Source of the DNA: Bacteroidales bacterium
Lineage (GTDB): Bacteria > Bacteroidota > Bacteroidia > Bacteroidales > UBA932
Direction: 5' to 3'
Assembly: GCA_022648545.1 (NCBI GenBank)
Contig: JALCMP010000010.1
Coordinates: forward strand, 1-62,959
Length of the DNA: 62,959 bases
The translations under genes were made by a program, and so were the position numbers. The notes beneath the pieces are model-generated. The model was given only the letters and a program-made list of their open reading frames with translations. It did no database searches and was not told the origin of the DNA. Shown here in pieces: positions 1 to 6,901 of the stretch. The number at the start of each line of letters is the position of its first letter. Positions within the stretch are counted from its first letter, which is position 1.

Positions 1-23
1 TATACAAGGAATTTCCTTGTATA
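1..23. repeat. perfect palindrome at window edge
   Basis: TATACAAGG and CCTTGTATA form 9-bp arms around a 5-nt centre (11-bp arms if the centre is taken as one base). It lies 22 bp past the stop codon of the minus-strand peptide gene, so it could be its terminator stem or an operator of a gene outside the window. A terminal T-tract cannot be judged because the window ends here. Confidence 0.6.
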
Positions 24-44
24 ATTCTCAGGATTTATAACAAA

Positions 45-272
45 TTACCTTGGAATCGGTTCTTCATTTTCTCCAATATGAGCTTCGTCTGTATTAAAAT
101 CAGCTTCAGCATAATCGAATGGATTATAAGTTTCATCTATATTTTTTTTTTCTTCTGAAATAAATGAACCAACGCAGATACATCCACATACTTTATCGGC
201 GCCTGTCCCCAGAGTATTAGATAATTCCTTATAACTCATTTTACTCATTGCTTTTAAATCTAAATTTTTCAT
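45..272 (-). CDS. small Cys-rich peptide, RiPP-precursor-like
   Basis: This 75-residue peptide opens with a charged leader-like stretch, MKNLDLKAMSKMSYKELSN, followed by a Gly-containing junction (LGTGA) and a Cys cluster CGCIC at about residues 29-33, then an acidic Asn/Glu-rich tail. Bacteroidota natural-product precursors with GG-type leaders share the layout of a short MKxLxLK start, an EL-containing helix, a small-residue cleavage site and a Cys-bearing core. That resemblance is by pattern only. There is no signal peptide or membrane segment. No modifying enzyme, peptidase or exporter is visible, but the next genes on this strand lie outside the window. The ATG at 272 is the only good start. 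It could also be an ordinary small protein. Confidence 0.5.
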   Translation of the reverse strand: MKNLDLKAMSKMSYKELSNTLGTGADKVCGCICVGSFISEEKKNIDETYNPFDYAEADFNTDEAHIGENEEPIPR

Positions 273-638
273 AATAGTTTTATTTAAGAAATTACATTTA
301 AGTAATATATCTACTCTTTTCGATTTTCGATTAATTCGTCACTGTTTTCACACAGTCGTGATAACTGCACTCTCTCCCGAAAACTTTTTTCTTCAAGGGC
401 TTCCGATAATCATATTATCGTGTTTTATTTGTAATTTACGATTAAATATAATATATGTCAAGTAAAAAAATCTTAACAGCATATTAACAATGCTGCTGTA
501 ATATATTGAGAATGAGATACCATTAATAAAATAATCTTATCAATGCCTTAACAATGGATTTTAAGAATATAACATAGGTCATTTTACTAACTAATTATCA
601 TAGTTTTAATTGATAATATATAAATTATCTTTAAAAAC
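273..638. other. AT-rich intergenic region with small hairpins
   Basis: No credible gene is seen here. The stretch is upstream of the minus-strand peptide gene and downstream of the blaR1-like gene. It holds a perfect dyad, CGATAAT-CAT-ATTATCG (404-420), and a weaker hairpin with CAGCAT/ATGCTG arms (477-495). Either could be part of the peptide gene's 5' region. No TAnnTTTG box in the correct orientation was found close to the peptide start. Confidence 0.5.
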
Positions 639-668
639 AAAAGAGAATCCTGACAAAGATTCTCTTTT
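639..668 (-). terminator. intrinsic terminator of blaI-blaR1 unit
   Basis: AAAAGAGAATC (639-649) pairs perfectly with GATTCTCTTTT (658-668) across an 8-nt loop. On the minus strand the stem is followed by a T-rich run (positions 637-633), so it terminates the minus-strand blaR1-like gene ending at 693. Confidence 0.8.
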
Positions 669-692
669 ACAAATATTAGTTAATATATGTTT

Positions 693-2267
693 TTATTTCT
701 CTCTCATTTGGAAGATTACCGGGAAAGTGAAGCTGACTTTGGTCTTTTTCCCCTTGCTCATTCCCGGAGTCCATTTAGGAGAAGCTTTTATTACATTTAT
801 TGCCTCTTCGTTAAGGGATTTGTATGTTTTCCGTATGGCTTTTACGTTTGTTACATTGCCCTCTTCGTCTACTATGAACTTGACTACAACTCTTCCGTGT
901 TTGCCAAGTTTCTTTGCATCTTCGGGATATTTGAGGTGATTGTAAACCCATTTCGTAAAAGTATTCTGATCTCCGCCCTGGAATTTCGGTTTCACTTCCA
1001 CAATGGCAAAGGGAATTACATCATCATTCTGTCTTGCAGGTATTGCAGAAGTTGTTTTTACCGAGGTTATTATAATGCTCTTTTTATCCGATGTCGATAG
1101 TTGTATTTTGGAGGTGTCCTTTGATACATTAATGGATTCTATTTTATCCGACGGCAGTTCGGATAATGCATTTTTATATTCTTTACCGTTAACAAAGATA
1201 AGCCCCTTGAAATTCGATGGAACGGAGTTCAGAACTTTTGCAACCGAAGGGGTGCCGGTAATGGATTTTTGCAAAACGGCTGGATTTTTTATAAATTTAA
1301 CATTGGAAATTTCTTCGGTTTTGGAGGAAATTCCGGGATAAGCGAAAGCCGACATCGCTAAAAATGCGACCGGCAGAGCATACAGACATTTGGCATATGC
1401 CCATTTGTTTGATTTTCTTTTTAACATCATGGTAATACGATTTTTAAGTTTACTGTGATCAAAGCTGTTGGCCATCGAGTAGAGACGCTGTCCGACAGCT
1501 TTCTTTATTAATAATAATTGATATTTCTTAGCATTTACACCGGCTTTTATTACTCCTTCGTCGGCAATATATTCGTGTACCTGCTGCAACGAGTGTTTTA
1601 ATAGCCACGAAGCCGGATTGAACCATTGGAAGATAATCAGAATATCTGTTGCAAGAATGTCCAGGGAATGTTTTTGTTTTATATGGGTTAGTTCGTGCAG
1701 GAGAATTTCTCTTCCGTTTTCCTGCAAATCCTTTTGGGAAATGATTACATATTTCAGCCAGCTGAACGGGCTTATCCCATCTTCGCAAATTATAAGTTCT
1801 GCATTACGGCATTCTGTCAATGTTTTGCAGTTTTCAAAATCATCGATATAATCCCATTGAATAGTTTCGGGGAAACCGGCTTTTCTCCGTCGGGTTATAA
1901 AATATATCATTTTTATATAGGAGAATAAAAATGCAATTAGTGTAACCATGAACCCGGCAAAATATATTATGGATGACAGTTTGATAATCTGTACGAACGT
2001 AGGATTTATAATATCGTTGGCAACAATCCCTTCCATTTGTAATTCTCCGCCGGATATTATGCCTGTGTTTTTTGCGGGGGAGCCGAAGATGCTGTTTAGA
2101 TCAGGCAGGTAAACCAAAGGAAGAAGCAGCGACAGGAAAATTACGGCCAGCCATGTTATTCTGGTAAAACCATGGAATGTCTCGCTTTTGAACGTCAGTT
2201 TGTTAAAGATGAAAAAAATCATCAGGAAAACGGCGCATTTGATTACATATAATATAATAGCTCCCAT
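693..2267 (-). CDS. BlaR1/MecR1-like M56 metallopeptidase with TonB C-terminal domain
   Basis: A 524-residue membrane sensor peptidase. Hydrophobic segments lie near residues 5-20, 38-55 and 97-122. The M56 zinc motif HELTH is at 191-195 (followed by HSLDI), and another hydrophobic stretch at about 288-300 precedes a periplasmic region. The last ~95 residues (about 428-521) form a TonB C-terminal domain (PKFQGGD at its start, YPEDAKKLGKHGRVVVKF within it). In the BlaR1/MecR1 family the cytoplasmic peptidase domain inactivates a BlaI-type repressor, and here that repressor is encoded 22 bp upstream. Bacteroidota commonly pair M56 with a TonB-like domain instead of a penicillin-binding sensor. 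The signal sensed is unknown and no beta-lactamase gene is adjacent. Confidence 0.9.
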   Translation of the reverse strand: MGAIILYVIKCAVFLMIFFIFNKLTFKSETFHGFTRITWLAVIFLSLLLPLVYLPDLNSIFGSPAKNTGIISGGELQMEGIVANDIINPTFVQIIKLSSIIYFAGFMVTLIAFLFSYIKMIYFITRRRKAGFPETIQWDYIDDFENCKTLTECRNAELIICEDGISPFSWLKYVIISQKDLQENGREILLHELTHIKQKHSLDILATDILIIFQWFNPASWLLKHSLQQVHEYIADEGVIKAGVNAKKYQLLLIKKAVGQRLYSMANSFDHSKLKNRITMMLKRKSNKWAYAKCLYALPVAFLAMSAFAYPGISSKTEEISNVKFIKNPAVLQKSITGTPSVAKVLNSVPSNFKGLIFVNGKEYKNALSELPSDKIESINVSKDTSKIQLSTSDKKSIIITSVKTTSAIPARQNDDVIPFAIVEVKPKFQGGDQNTFTKWVYNHLKYPEDAKKLGKHGRVVVKFIVDEEGNVTNVKAIRKTYKSLNEEAINVIKASPKWTPGMSKGKKTKVSFTFPVIFQMREK

Positions 2268-2289
2268 TTGGTTTAGAGATTAATTAGTT

Positions 2290-2667
2290 CTATTTTCCGT
2301 TATGTTCTACGGCTTTTATAAGTTTTTTCAATTCGTTTACGGAAATCGATTCTTTTTTGACCAGGGACGATACCGCCAGAAGGGGAGAATTATTGAAATA
2401 TTTGGTTATTACATTATCGAGCGATTTGGTCTGAAAATCTTCCCTGCTTATTACTGCGTAGTATTTGTATGAATTTCCGTAATTGGTATGGGATAAAAAT
2501 CCTTTTTCTTCCAACCCTCTTACTATTGTGGAAATAGTATTGAAGTGAGGTTTGCGAACGGTATAAAAAGTTACTATTTCCTTAACGAACAAGGCTCCCT
2601 TATCCCAGAAGAAATTCATTATCTCTTCTTCCTTTGCCGTTAATAAAGATTTATTTCTTCCTTTCAT
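2290..2667 (-). CDS. BlaI/MecI/CopY-type transcriptional repressor
   Basis: A 125-residue winged-helix repressor. The N-terminal region (LTAKEEEIMNFFWDKGALFVKEI) fits the BlaI winged helix that usually reads ...EWEIMxxLW..., and VRKPHFNTISTIVRGLEEKGFLSH is the recognition helix and wing. The C-terminal half is the dimerisation and cleavage region. The gene is the first of a two-gene unit with the M56 peptidase gene, 22 bp apart. Its own promoter carries a TTACA-NN-TGTAA dyad over the -7 element, which suggests autorepression relieved by the peptidase. Its length matches the family (about 120-130 residues). Confidence 0.93.
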   Translation of the reverse strand: MKGRNKSLLTAKEEEIMNFFWDKGALFVKEIVTFYTVRKPHFNTISTIVRGLEEKGFLSHTNYGNSYKYYAVISREDFQTKSLDNVITKYFNNSPLLAVSSLVKKESISVNELKKLIKAVEHNGK

Positions 2668-2706
2668 GACTTAATCTGTTATTTATTATTGTATTTTTTG
2701 TTTCTA

Positions 2707-2739
2707 TTACAAATGTAACTTAATTTTTTAGTTTTACAA
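2707..2739 (-). promoter_or_regulatory. blaI promoter with overlapping BlaI-type operator
   Basis: On the minus strand TTG (2739-2737), a 19-bp spacer and TACATTTG (2717-2710) match the Bacteroidota consensus TTTG-N19-TAnnTTTG. The dyad TTACA-AA-TGTAA at 2707-2718 covers the -7 element and resembles BlaI/MecI boxes (TACA...TGTA). The 5' leader would be about 35 nt. Operator function is inferred. Confidence 0.7.
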
Positions 2740-3009
2740 CTATTTTGGTTAGTTTTTTATTTTTAAAGGAAATTTATTGGAAAAACGTATATCGCAAAAT
2801 GAAGAGTTCATGCAATAAAACAAAAGGTTATGAGCGGGCGGATACTGTCATAGCGTCAATGCTGAATGGAGAAAAAGTCGTTATAGCAGCAATGGCCAAT
2901 ATCGTTGCCGTACTGCATAACTAGTTTCGCAACGACGGGGAAAGAAGCAAAACATTGATTGTTCCGGTTTGGGGGATTCCTTAATGTGACTAAGCCCTGT
3001 ATAAAAAAC
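2719..3009. other. intergenic region between blaI promoter and tRNA-Cys terminator
   Basis: Mostly non-coding. It is T-rich near blaI and more balanced from about 2790. It holds one unremarked 41-codon open frame at 2799-2924 (listed separately) and nothing else that I can support. Confidence 0.5.
2799..2924 (+). CDS. possible small ORF, unrecognised
   Basis: An ATG-initiated 41-codon frame (ending TAG at 2922-2924) encodes a peptide that begins MKSSCNKTKGYERADTV and ends in a hydrophobic alanine/valine-rich segment. It has no recognised domain. The base composition is closer to coding sequence than its T-rich left flank. It may be a remnant of a larger decayed gene. No promoter or ribosome-binding site stands out. 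Confidence 0.2.
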   Translation: MKSSCNKTKGYERADTVIASMLNGEKVVIAAMANIVAVLHN

Positions 3010-3037
3010 AAGGTCCGGAATAATATCCGGACCTTTT
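3010..3037 (-). terminator. intrinsic terminator after tRNA-Cys
   Basis: AAGGTCCGGA (3010-3019) and TCCGGACCTT (3026-3035) form a perfect 10-bp stem with a 6-nt loop. Reading the minus strand, the stem is followed by a T-rich run (3009-3003), so it ends the minus-strand unit of DUF3276 and tRNA-Cys. T residues on the plus side are few. Confidence 0.82.
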
Positions 3038-3065
3038 AACTCGAATTTTTGGACAATTTATTTAG

Positions 3066-3136
3066 AGGTACCAAGCAGATTCGAACTGCTGTACTCGGTT
3101 TTGCAGACCGATGCCTAGCCACTCGGCCATGGTACC
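3066..3136 (-). tRNA. tRNA-Cys (GCA anticodon)
   Basis: Reading the minus strand, the acceptor arms GGTACCA/TGGTACC pair over 7 bp, the anticodon stem TCGGT/ACCGA encloses loop CTGCAAA (anticodon GCA), and the T-arm contains TTCGAA. The discriminator base is T, which is typical of tRNA-Cys. The length is 71 nt and CCA is not encoded. It lies 110 bp downstream of the DUF3276 gene on the same strand and is followed by a terminator, so it is likely cotranscribed. Confidence 0.95.
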
Positions 3137-3246
3137 GTTTTTCTGAGTGGAGGCCAAAAATACAACTTTTTTGAATATCGGCAAAATTTTTACTATAAAA
3201 ACCGGACTTTTATCCGCGCCTGCCGTTAAATTCAAAAGGTATATTG

Positions 3247-3744
3247 CTAAAGATTGTCGAAATCGACGTCGGAAAATTTCTTTACTGGATCTATTTCGTC
3301 GTCAGTACGGGAAAGATTATTTCCATCATTACTATTTTTTACAGTCTCTTTTTTGTCTTCGTTATCTTCTGAATCAGGCGAAAACATTGTATTATTACCA
3401 ACGGAAGATTCCTGGTCATTATCCGTCCTGTTCTGATTGCCGAAAACTCTTTCGGAAACAGAGCATTTTGCCTTTATGAAATCTACCGCTTCCTTTAGAC
3501 CTTCAGCGAATTTGTCGAAGTCTTCCTTGTACAGGAATATCTTATGTTTATCATAAGTGAATTTTCCATCTTCGTCCATTCTTCTTTTGCTCTCGGTAAT
3601 GGTAAGATAGTAGTCGTTACTTCTTGTTGCCTTAACGTCAAAGAAGTAAGTTCTTTTTCCGGCCCTTACCGGTCTGGAAAAAACATCATCTCCGTTATGT
3701 TGTTCCTGTGCCCCGGTATTCCCGTTATCTTCTGAATAATACAT
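3247..3744 (-). CDS. PUR-alpha-like DUF3276 nucleic-acid-binding protein
   Basis: A 165-residue protein with a PUR-type domain at about residues 22-95 (VRAGKRTYFFDVKATRSND ... YYLTITESKRR ... KIFLYKEDFDKFAEGL). This is the conserved signature of the Bacteroidota DUF3276 family related to eukaryotic Pur-alpha. The C-terminal third is acidic, Asn/Asp-rich and probably disordered. Family members bind single-stranded nucleic acid; the physiological role is poorly known. The gene precedes tRNA-Cys on the same strand and is divergent from nusB, with facing TAnnTTTG boxes in the 93-bp gap. Confidence 0.88.
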   Translation of the reverse strand: MYYSEDNGNTGAQEQHNGDDVFSRPVRAGKRTYFFDVKATRSNDYYLTITESKRRMDEDGKFTYDKHKIFLYKEDFDKFAEGLKEAVDFIKAKCSVSERVFGNQNRTDNDQESSVGNNTMFSPDSEDNEDKKETVKNSNDGNNLSRTDDEIDPVKKFSDVDFDNL

Positions 3745-3773
3745 AATTTTAAATTTAATTTTTAAATTCGATG

Positions 3774-3813
3774 CAAAGATAAAATATTTTTCACGCGTAA
3801 AAGGCTATATTTG
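3774..3813. promoter_or_regulatory. divergent -7 boxes for DUF3276 and nusB
   Basis: TATCTTTG on the minus strand (3781-3774) lies 29 bp upstream of the DUF3276 start, and TATATTTG on the plus strand (3806-3813) lies 24 bp upstream of the nusB ATG. Both fit TAnnTTTG. Neither has a convincing TTTG at -33, so strength is uncertain. Confidence 0.55.
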
Positions 3814-3837
3814 CAAAAATATTTAATTTTAACCCAT

Positions 3838-4839
3838 ATGCTTAATAGAAGGATAATAAGGGTAAAGGTCTTTAAGGAGCTTTTCAGCAGGATTGCAACG
3901 GGGTCCGATTCATACAAGGATGCCGAAAAGGAATTGATGGCTTCGTGTGAAAAGACCAGAGACCTGTATCTTTACCTTTTGAAGCTCCCGATAGCTCTAA
4001 AGACATACGCAGAGAAAAAAATAGAAAACGGTCTCAAAAAATACATGCCGACCGAAGAAGAAAAAAATCCCAACAGGAAGTTCGTGGACAACGGATTTAT
4101 AAAAGTTATGGAAGAGGATGCCTCTTTTTTCGAAATATGCGGCAAGAAGAAGCTGGAATGGAATGACTACGGGCCATTTATTAAAAATCTTTATGACAGG
4201 ATAGCTGAGAGCGATTATTTTAAGGCTTATATGTCGTCCCCGGAACCGGAAGATTCTTCTGCCGCCATGAAGGAAGATATAAAGTTGATGCGTTGTATTT
4301 ATTCGAATCACATAGATACTGATAAGGATCTTGAAGATATTATCGAGGATGGAAGTCTTTTGTGGGTGGACGATATCGGCTATGTATGTAATGTAATAAT
4401 TTCAAATCTTAAGAGTATTGCTAAAAGAAGAAAGGTGGTGATCCCTCCGTTATTCAAGTCCTCTGCCGCTTCCGATGTTCCGCAGGATGCTAAAAACTTT
4501 GAAATAGAAGACGATGAACGTTTTGCACGAAAATTGCTTACTTCTTCAATGTTGCATTACGACGAATACACTGAGATAATATCATCATTCGTATCGAACT
4601 GGAATACGGAGCGTCTCGTATCCACCGATCTCACCCTTATAGTAATGGGGATGACCGAAGCTGCAAGTTTTCCTACGATTCCTCTAAAAGTTACCATAAA
4701 CGAGTATGTTGATATTTCTAAATATTATAGTACACCCAACAGCAAGGTCTTCGTCAACGGATTACTCGACAAGATTCTCCAGAAAATGGTTGAAGAAAAG
4801 AAAATAATAAAAACTGGACGCGGGCTCATTGATAATTGA
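3838..4839 (+). CDS. nusB: transcription antitermination protein NusB
   Basis: A 333-residue NusB of the long Bacteroidota type. MLNRRIIRVKVFKELFSRI is the family's start (MxNRRxIRxKVxQ), and the C-terminal half (about 190-330) is the RNA-binding NusB fold, with FVSNWNTERLVSTDLTLIVMG close to the usual W..eRi...D..il...E motif. It is more than twice the length of enterobacterial NusB because of an N-terminal extension. The ATG at 3838 is preferred over an in-frame start at 3811 because homologues begin MxNRR and because the TAnnTTTG box at 3806-3813 would overlap the longer form. It heads the nusB-yajC-ybbR-coaE cluster. Confidence 0.92.
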   Translation: MLNRRIIRVKVFKELFSRIATGSDSYKDAEKELMASCEKTRDLYLYLLKLPIALKTYAEKKIENGLKKYMPTEEEKNPNRKFVDNGFIKVMEEDASFFEICGKKKLEWNDYGPFIKNLYDRIAESDYFKAYMSSPEPEDSSAAMKEDIKLMRCIYSNHIDTDKDLEDIIEDGSLLWVDDIGYVCNVIISNLKSIAKRRKVVIPPLFKSSAASDVPQDAKNFEIEDDERFARKLLTSSMLHYDEYTEIISSFVSNWNTERLVSTDLTLIVMGMTEAASFPTIPLKVTINEYVDISKYYSTPNSKVFVNGLLDKILQKMVEEKKIIKTGRGLIDN

Positions 4840-4872
4840 GCGGAATAAATTTAATAATTAACAAAATATCTT

Positions 4873-5199
4873 ATGAACTTTTTAACGATTTTACAGGCAA
4901 GTGCTCCCAAGGCAGCTCAGGGAGGCGGTACATGGAGTTTTCTTATCATGATGATTCTGATCTTTGTTGTGATGTGGCTTCTTATGATACGTCCTCAGCA
5001 AAAGAAACAGAAGGAACTGGCTAAATTCAGGAATTCGCTTAAGAAAGGCGATAAGGTTGTTACCGTCGGAGGACTCTACGGAACGGTAATAGAAATAAAA
5101 GAAGGGACACCGTACCTTATGATAAGCGTAGATACTAACGTAAAACTAAAAATTGACAGGAATTCGGTCGTAAAAGACATCAGCGACGTTCAAAGGTAG
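4873..5199 (+). CDS. yajC: preprotein translocase subunit YajC
   Basis: A 108-residue single-pass membrane protein. The hydrophobic segment is at residues 21-39, followed directly by RPQQKKQKE (40-48), the family hallmark, and then a small cytoplasmic domain (KKGDKVVTVGGLYGTV). YajC associates with SecDF in the Sec translocon. It is 33 bp downstream of nusB, an order conserved in many Bacteroidota. Its length matches the family. Confidence 0.96.
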   Translation: MNFLTILQASAPKAAQGGGTWSFLIMMILIFVVMWLLMIRPQQKKQKELAKFRNSLKKGDKVVTVGGLYGTVIEIKEGTPYLMISVDTNVKLKIDRNSVVKDISDVQR

Positions 5200-5229
5200 T
5201 TCCCTTGAATTAACCTTTGAGGTGTTATT

Positions 5230-6198
5230 GTGGATCTCGGTAATATAATGAAGTTTTGCAGGAGCAGGATCGGAAATGCCGGTATCCTTCTTCTGTGCCT
5301 CATATTTGCATTCCTCTTCTGGATATTCAGATCTCTCGGCAACGATTATTCTGCCGTCCTGGATTTTAAGGTAAAGATAAAATCCAATCTTGAAGGAAGA
5401 GTTCCCACTTCATCGTCGCAAAGCATGGTGATAATAAAAGGGACATGTTCGGGCCTTTATATAACCAAACAGAGGTCTGGCATGGCACCTCGTGTGCTTG
5501 ATCTGGAGGTAGATCATACTTTTCTTCACAAGAGCGGCAACGGCTCCGATTCGTATTATATTACCAGCAAGGATCTAAGACCTATTATACAAAAAGCTCT
5601 TGGCGAGGATCTAAGGATAAACTGGATTTCCACCGATGCGGTTTATTTCGATTTTCCGGTTCAGGACAATAAACGTGTACCGGTTGTGTCGAGAATTGAT
5701 ATAAGATGCAAATCGCAATATACAATGCTTGGTTCCATAAGGCTCAAGCCCGATTCCGTAATAGTTTACGGAAATGCGGAAGCCATTGCTTCTATTGACT
5801 CCGTTTTTACAAGGGATGTTGAGGTAAACGAAGCTTCGTCGCAGGTTGAGGGTGTGGTCCGCCTGGAGAAAATAGGGGGCATAAGATTTTCCGATAATGA
5901 AATATATTATCATGCCGATGTAAGAAGATTCACTGAAAATTCGGTTAAGGTAAATGTGAACGTGACGGATGCGCCCTCAAATGTTTCGGTAATAATAGTT
6001 CCGAGTGCGGTTTCCGTAACATACCGCGAAGTCTTCGGCCGCAGAGCCAAGACCGGTTTTTCCGATCTTCAGGTAGCTGTGGATTTTAATAAGATATCCG
6101 GTTCATTTGCAATTCCAGAAATACATAAAATGCCGGACGGGATTTTTGATGTTTCCATAGATCCTCCGTACGTGCAGTGCGTGGTGAATAATAATTAA
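5230..6198 (+). CDS. YbbR-domain membrane protein
   Basis: A 322-residue protein with one N-terminal membrane helix (about 17-34) followed by a region with YbbR-like repeats (PDSVIVYGNAEAIASIDSVFT is a YbbR signature). Related CdaR proteins regulate diadenylate cyclase in Firmicutes, but no cyclase is adjacent here and the role in Bacteroidota is not established. The assigned start is GTG at 5230; an ATG at 5248 (MKFCRSR) is an equal alternative and still precedes the membrane helix. It lies between yajC and coaE, the common Bacteroidota order. Confidence 0.85.
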   Translation: MDLGNIMKFCRSRIGNAGILLLCLIFAFLFWIFRSLGNDYSAVLDFKVKIKSNLEGRVPTSSSQSMVIIKGTCSGLYITKQRSGMAPRVLDLEVDHTFLHKSGNGSDSYYITSKDLRPIIQKALGEDLRINWISTDAVYFDFPVQDNKRVPVVSRIDIRCKSQYTMLGSIRLKPDSVIVYGNAEAIASIDSVFTRDVEVNEASSQVEGVVRLEKIGGIRFSDNEIYYHADVRRFTENSVKVNVNVTDAPSNVSVIIVPSAVSVTYREVFGRRAKTGFSDLQVAVDFNKISGSFAIPEIHKMPDGIFDVSIDPPYVQCVVNNN

Positions 6199-6217
6199 TA
6201 TAGGCGGATAAAAAGGT

Positions 6218-6901
6218 ATGGGCAGTATGAAAACCTTGGGTATAACCGGTGGTATAGGTAGCGGGAAATCATTTGATGCGAAGATATTCGGAAGGATGGG
6301 GGTGGAGTGCTATAATTCGGATGAAAGAACCAAGCAACTTTACAAGACGGATTCCGTACTTAAAAATTCTCTCGTATTATTGCTTGGAAATAATATATTA
6401 ATGCCCGACGGTAATTTGGATCTTTGCCTGATGGCGTCTATTGTTTTTGGTTCGCCACAACTTTTAGCAAAAGTGGAAGAACTCGTACATCCTGCAGTTA
6501 TGGAAGATTTTGAACGCTGGAAAGAAAATCTCCGAAAAAAAAAGGAACGTGAAAAGCGATCATACGGAAAAGGGGCTGTGGTGATCGAAAATGGTCTTTT
6601 GTCTTCCATGCAGCCAGATTTCGTGCTGTTTGAGTCTGCAATAATTCTGGAAAAGCCATATCTGAGGAACTCTATGGACAAAATAGTTACTTGTTCCGCG
6701 CCCATAGGCCTTAGAGTGAGCCGTATAATGAAAAGGTACGGAATAAATCGGAAAAGAGCTCTGCAACGTATATCCGTGCAGTGGAACGATGAAAAAAGAG
6801 AACGTGGTGCGGATTTTGTTATATTTGCCGACGAAAAAAACGCCATATTGCCTCAAATTGCAAGAGTCTATGGTGCAATGCAACACCTTGACAGGCATTA
6901 A
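6218..6901 (+). CDS. coaE: dephospho-CoA kinase
   Basis: A 227-residue kinase for the last step of coenzyme A synthesis (ATP plus dephospho-CoA). The P-loop GGIGSGKS is at residues 11-18, and the YNSDERTKQLY segment and the HPAVMEDFERW lid region fit CoaE. The internal ATG at 6227 (MKTLGITGG) is the more usual start. The substrate Asp found as DAD/DAD-like in many CoaE appears here as NSDE. The stop overlaps the next gene's ATG by one base (TAATG), suggesting translational coupling. Confidence 0.93.
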   Translation: MGSMKTLGITGGIGSGKSFDAKIFGRMGVECYNSDERTKQLYKTDSVLKNSLVLLLGNNILMPDGNLDLCLMASIVFGSPQLLAKVEELVHPAVMEDFERWKENLRKKKEREKRSYGKGAVVIENGLLSSMQPDFVLFESAIILEKPYLRNSMDKIVTCSAPIGLRVSRIMKRYGINRKRALQRISVQWNDEKRERGADFVIFADEKNAILPQIARVYGAMQHLDRH

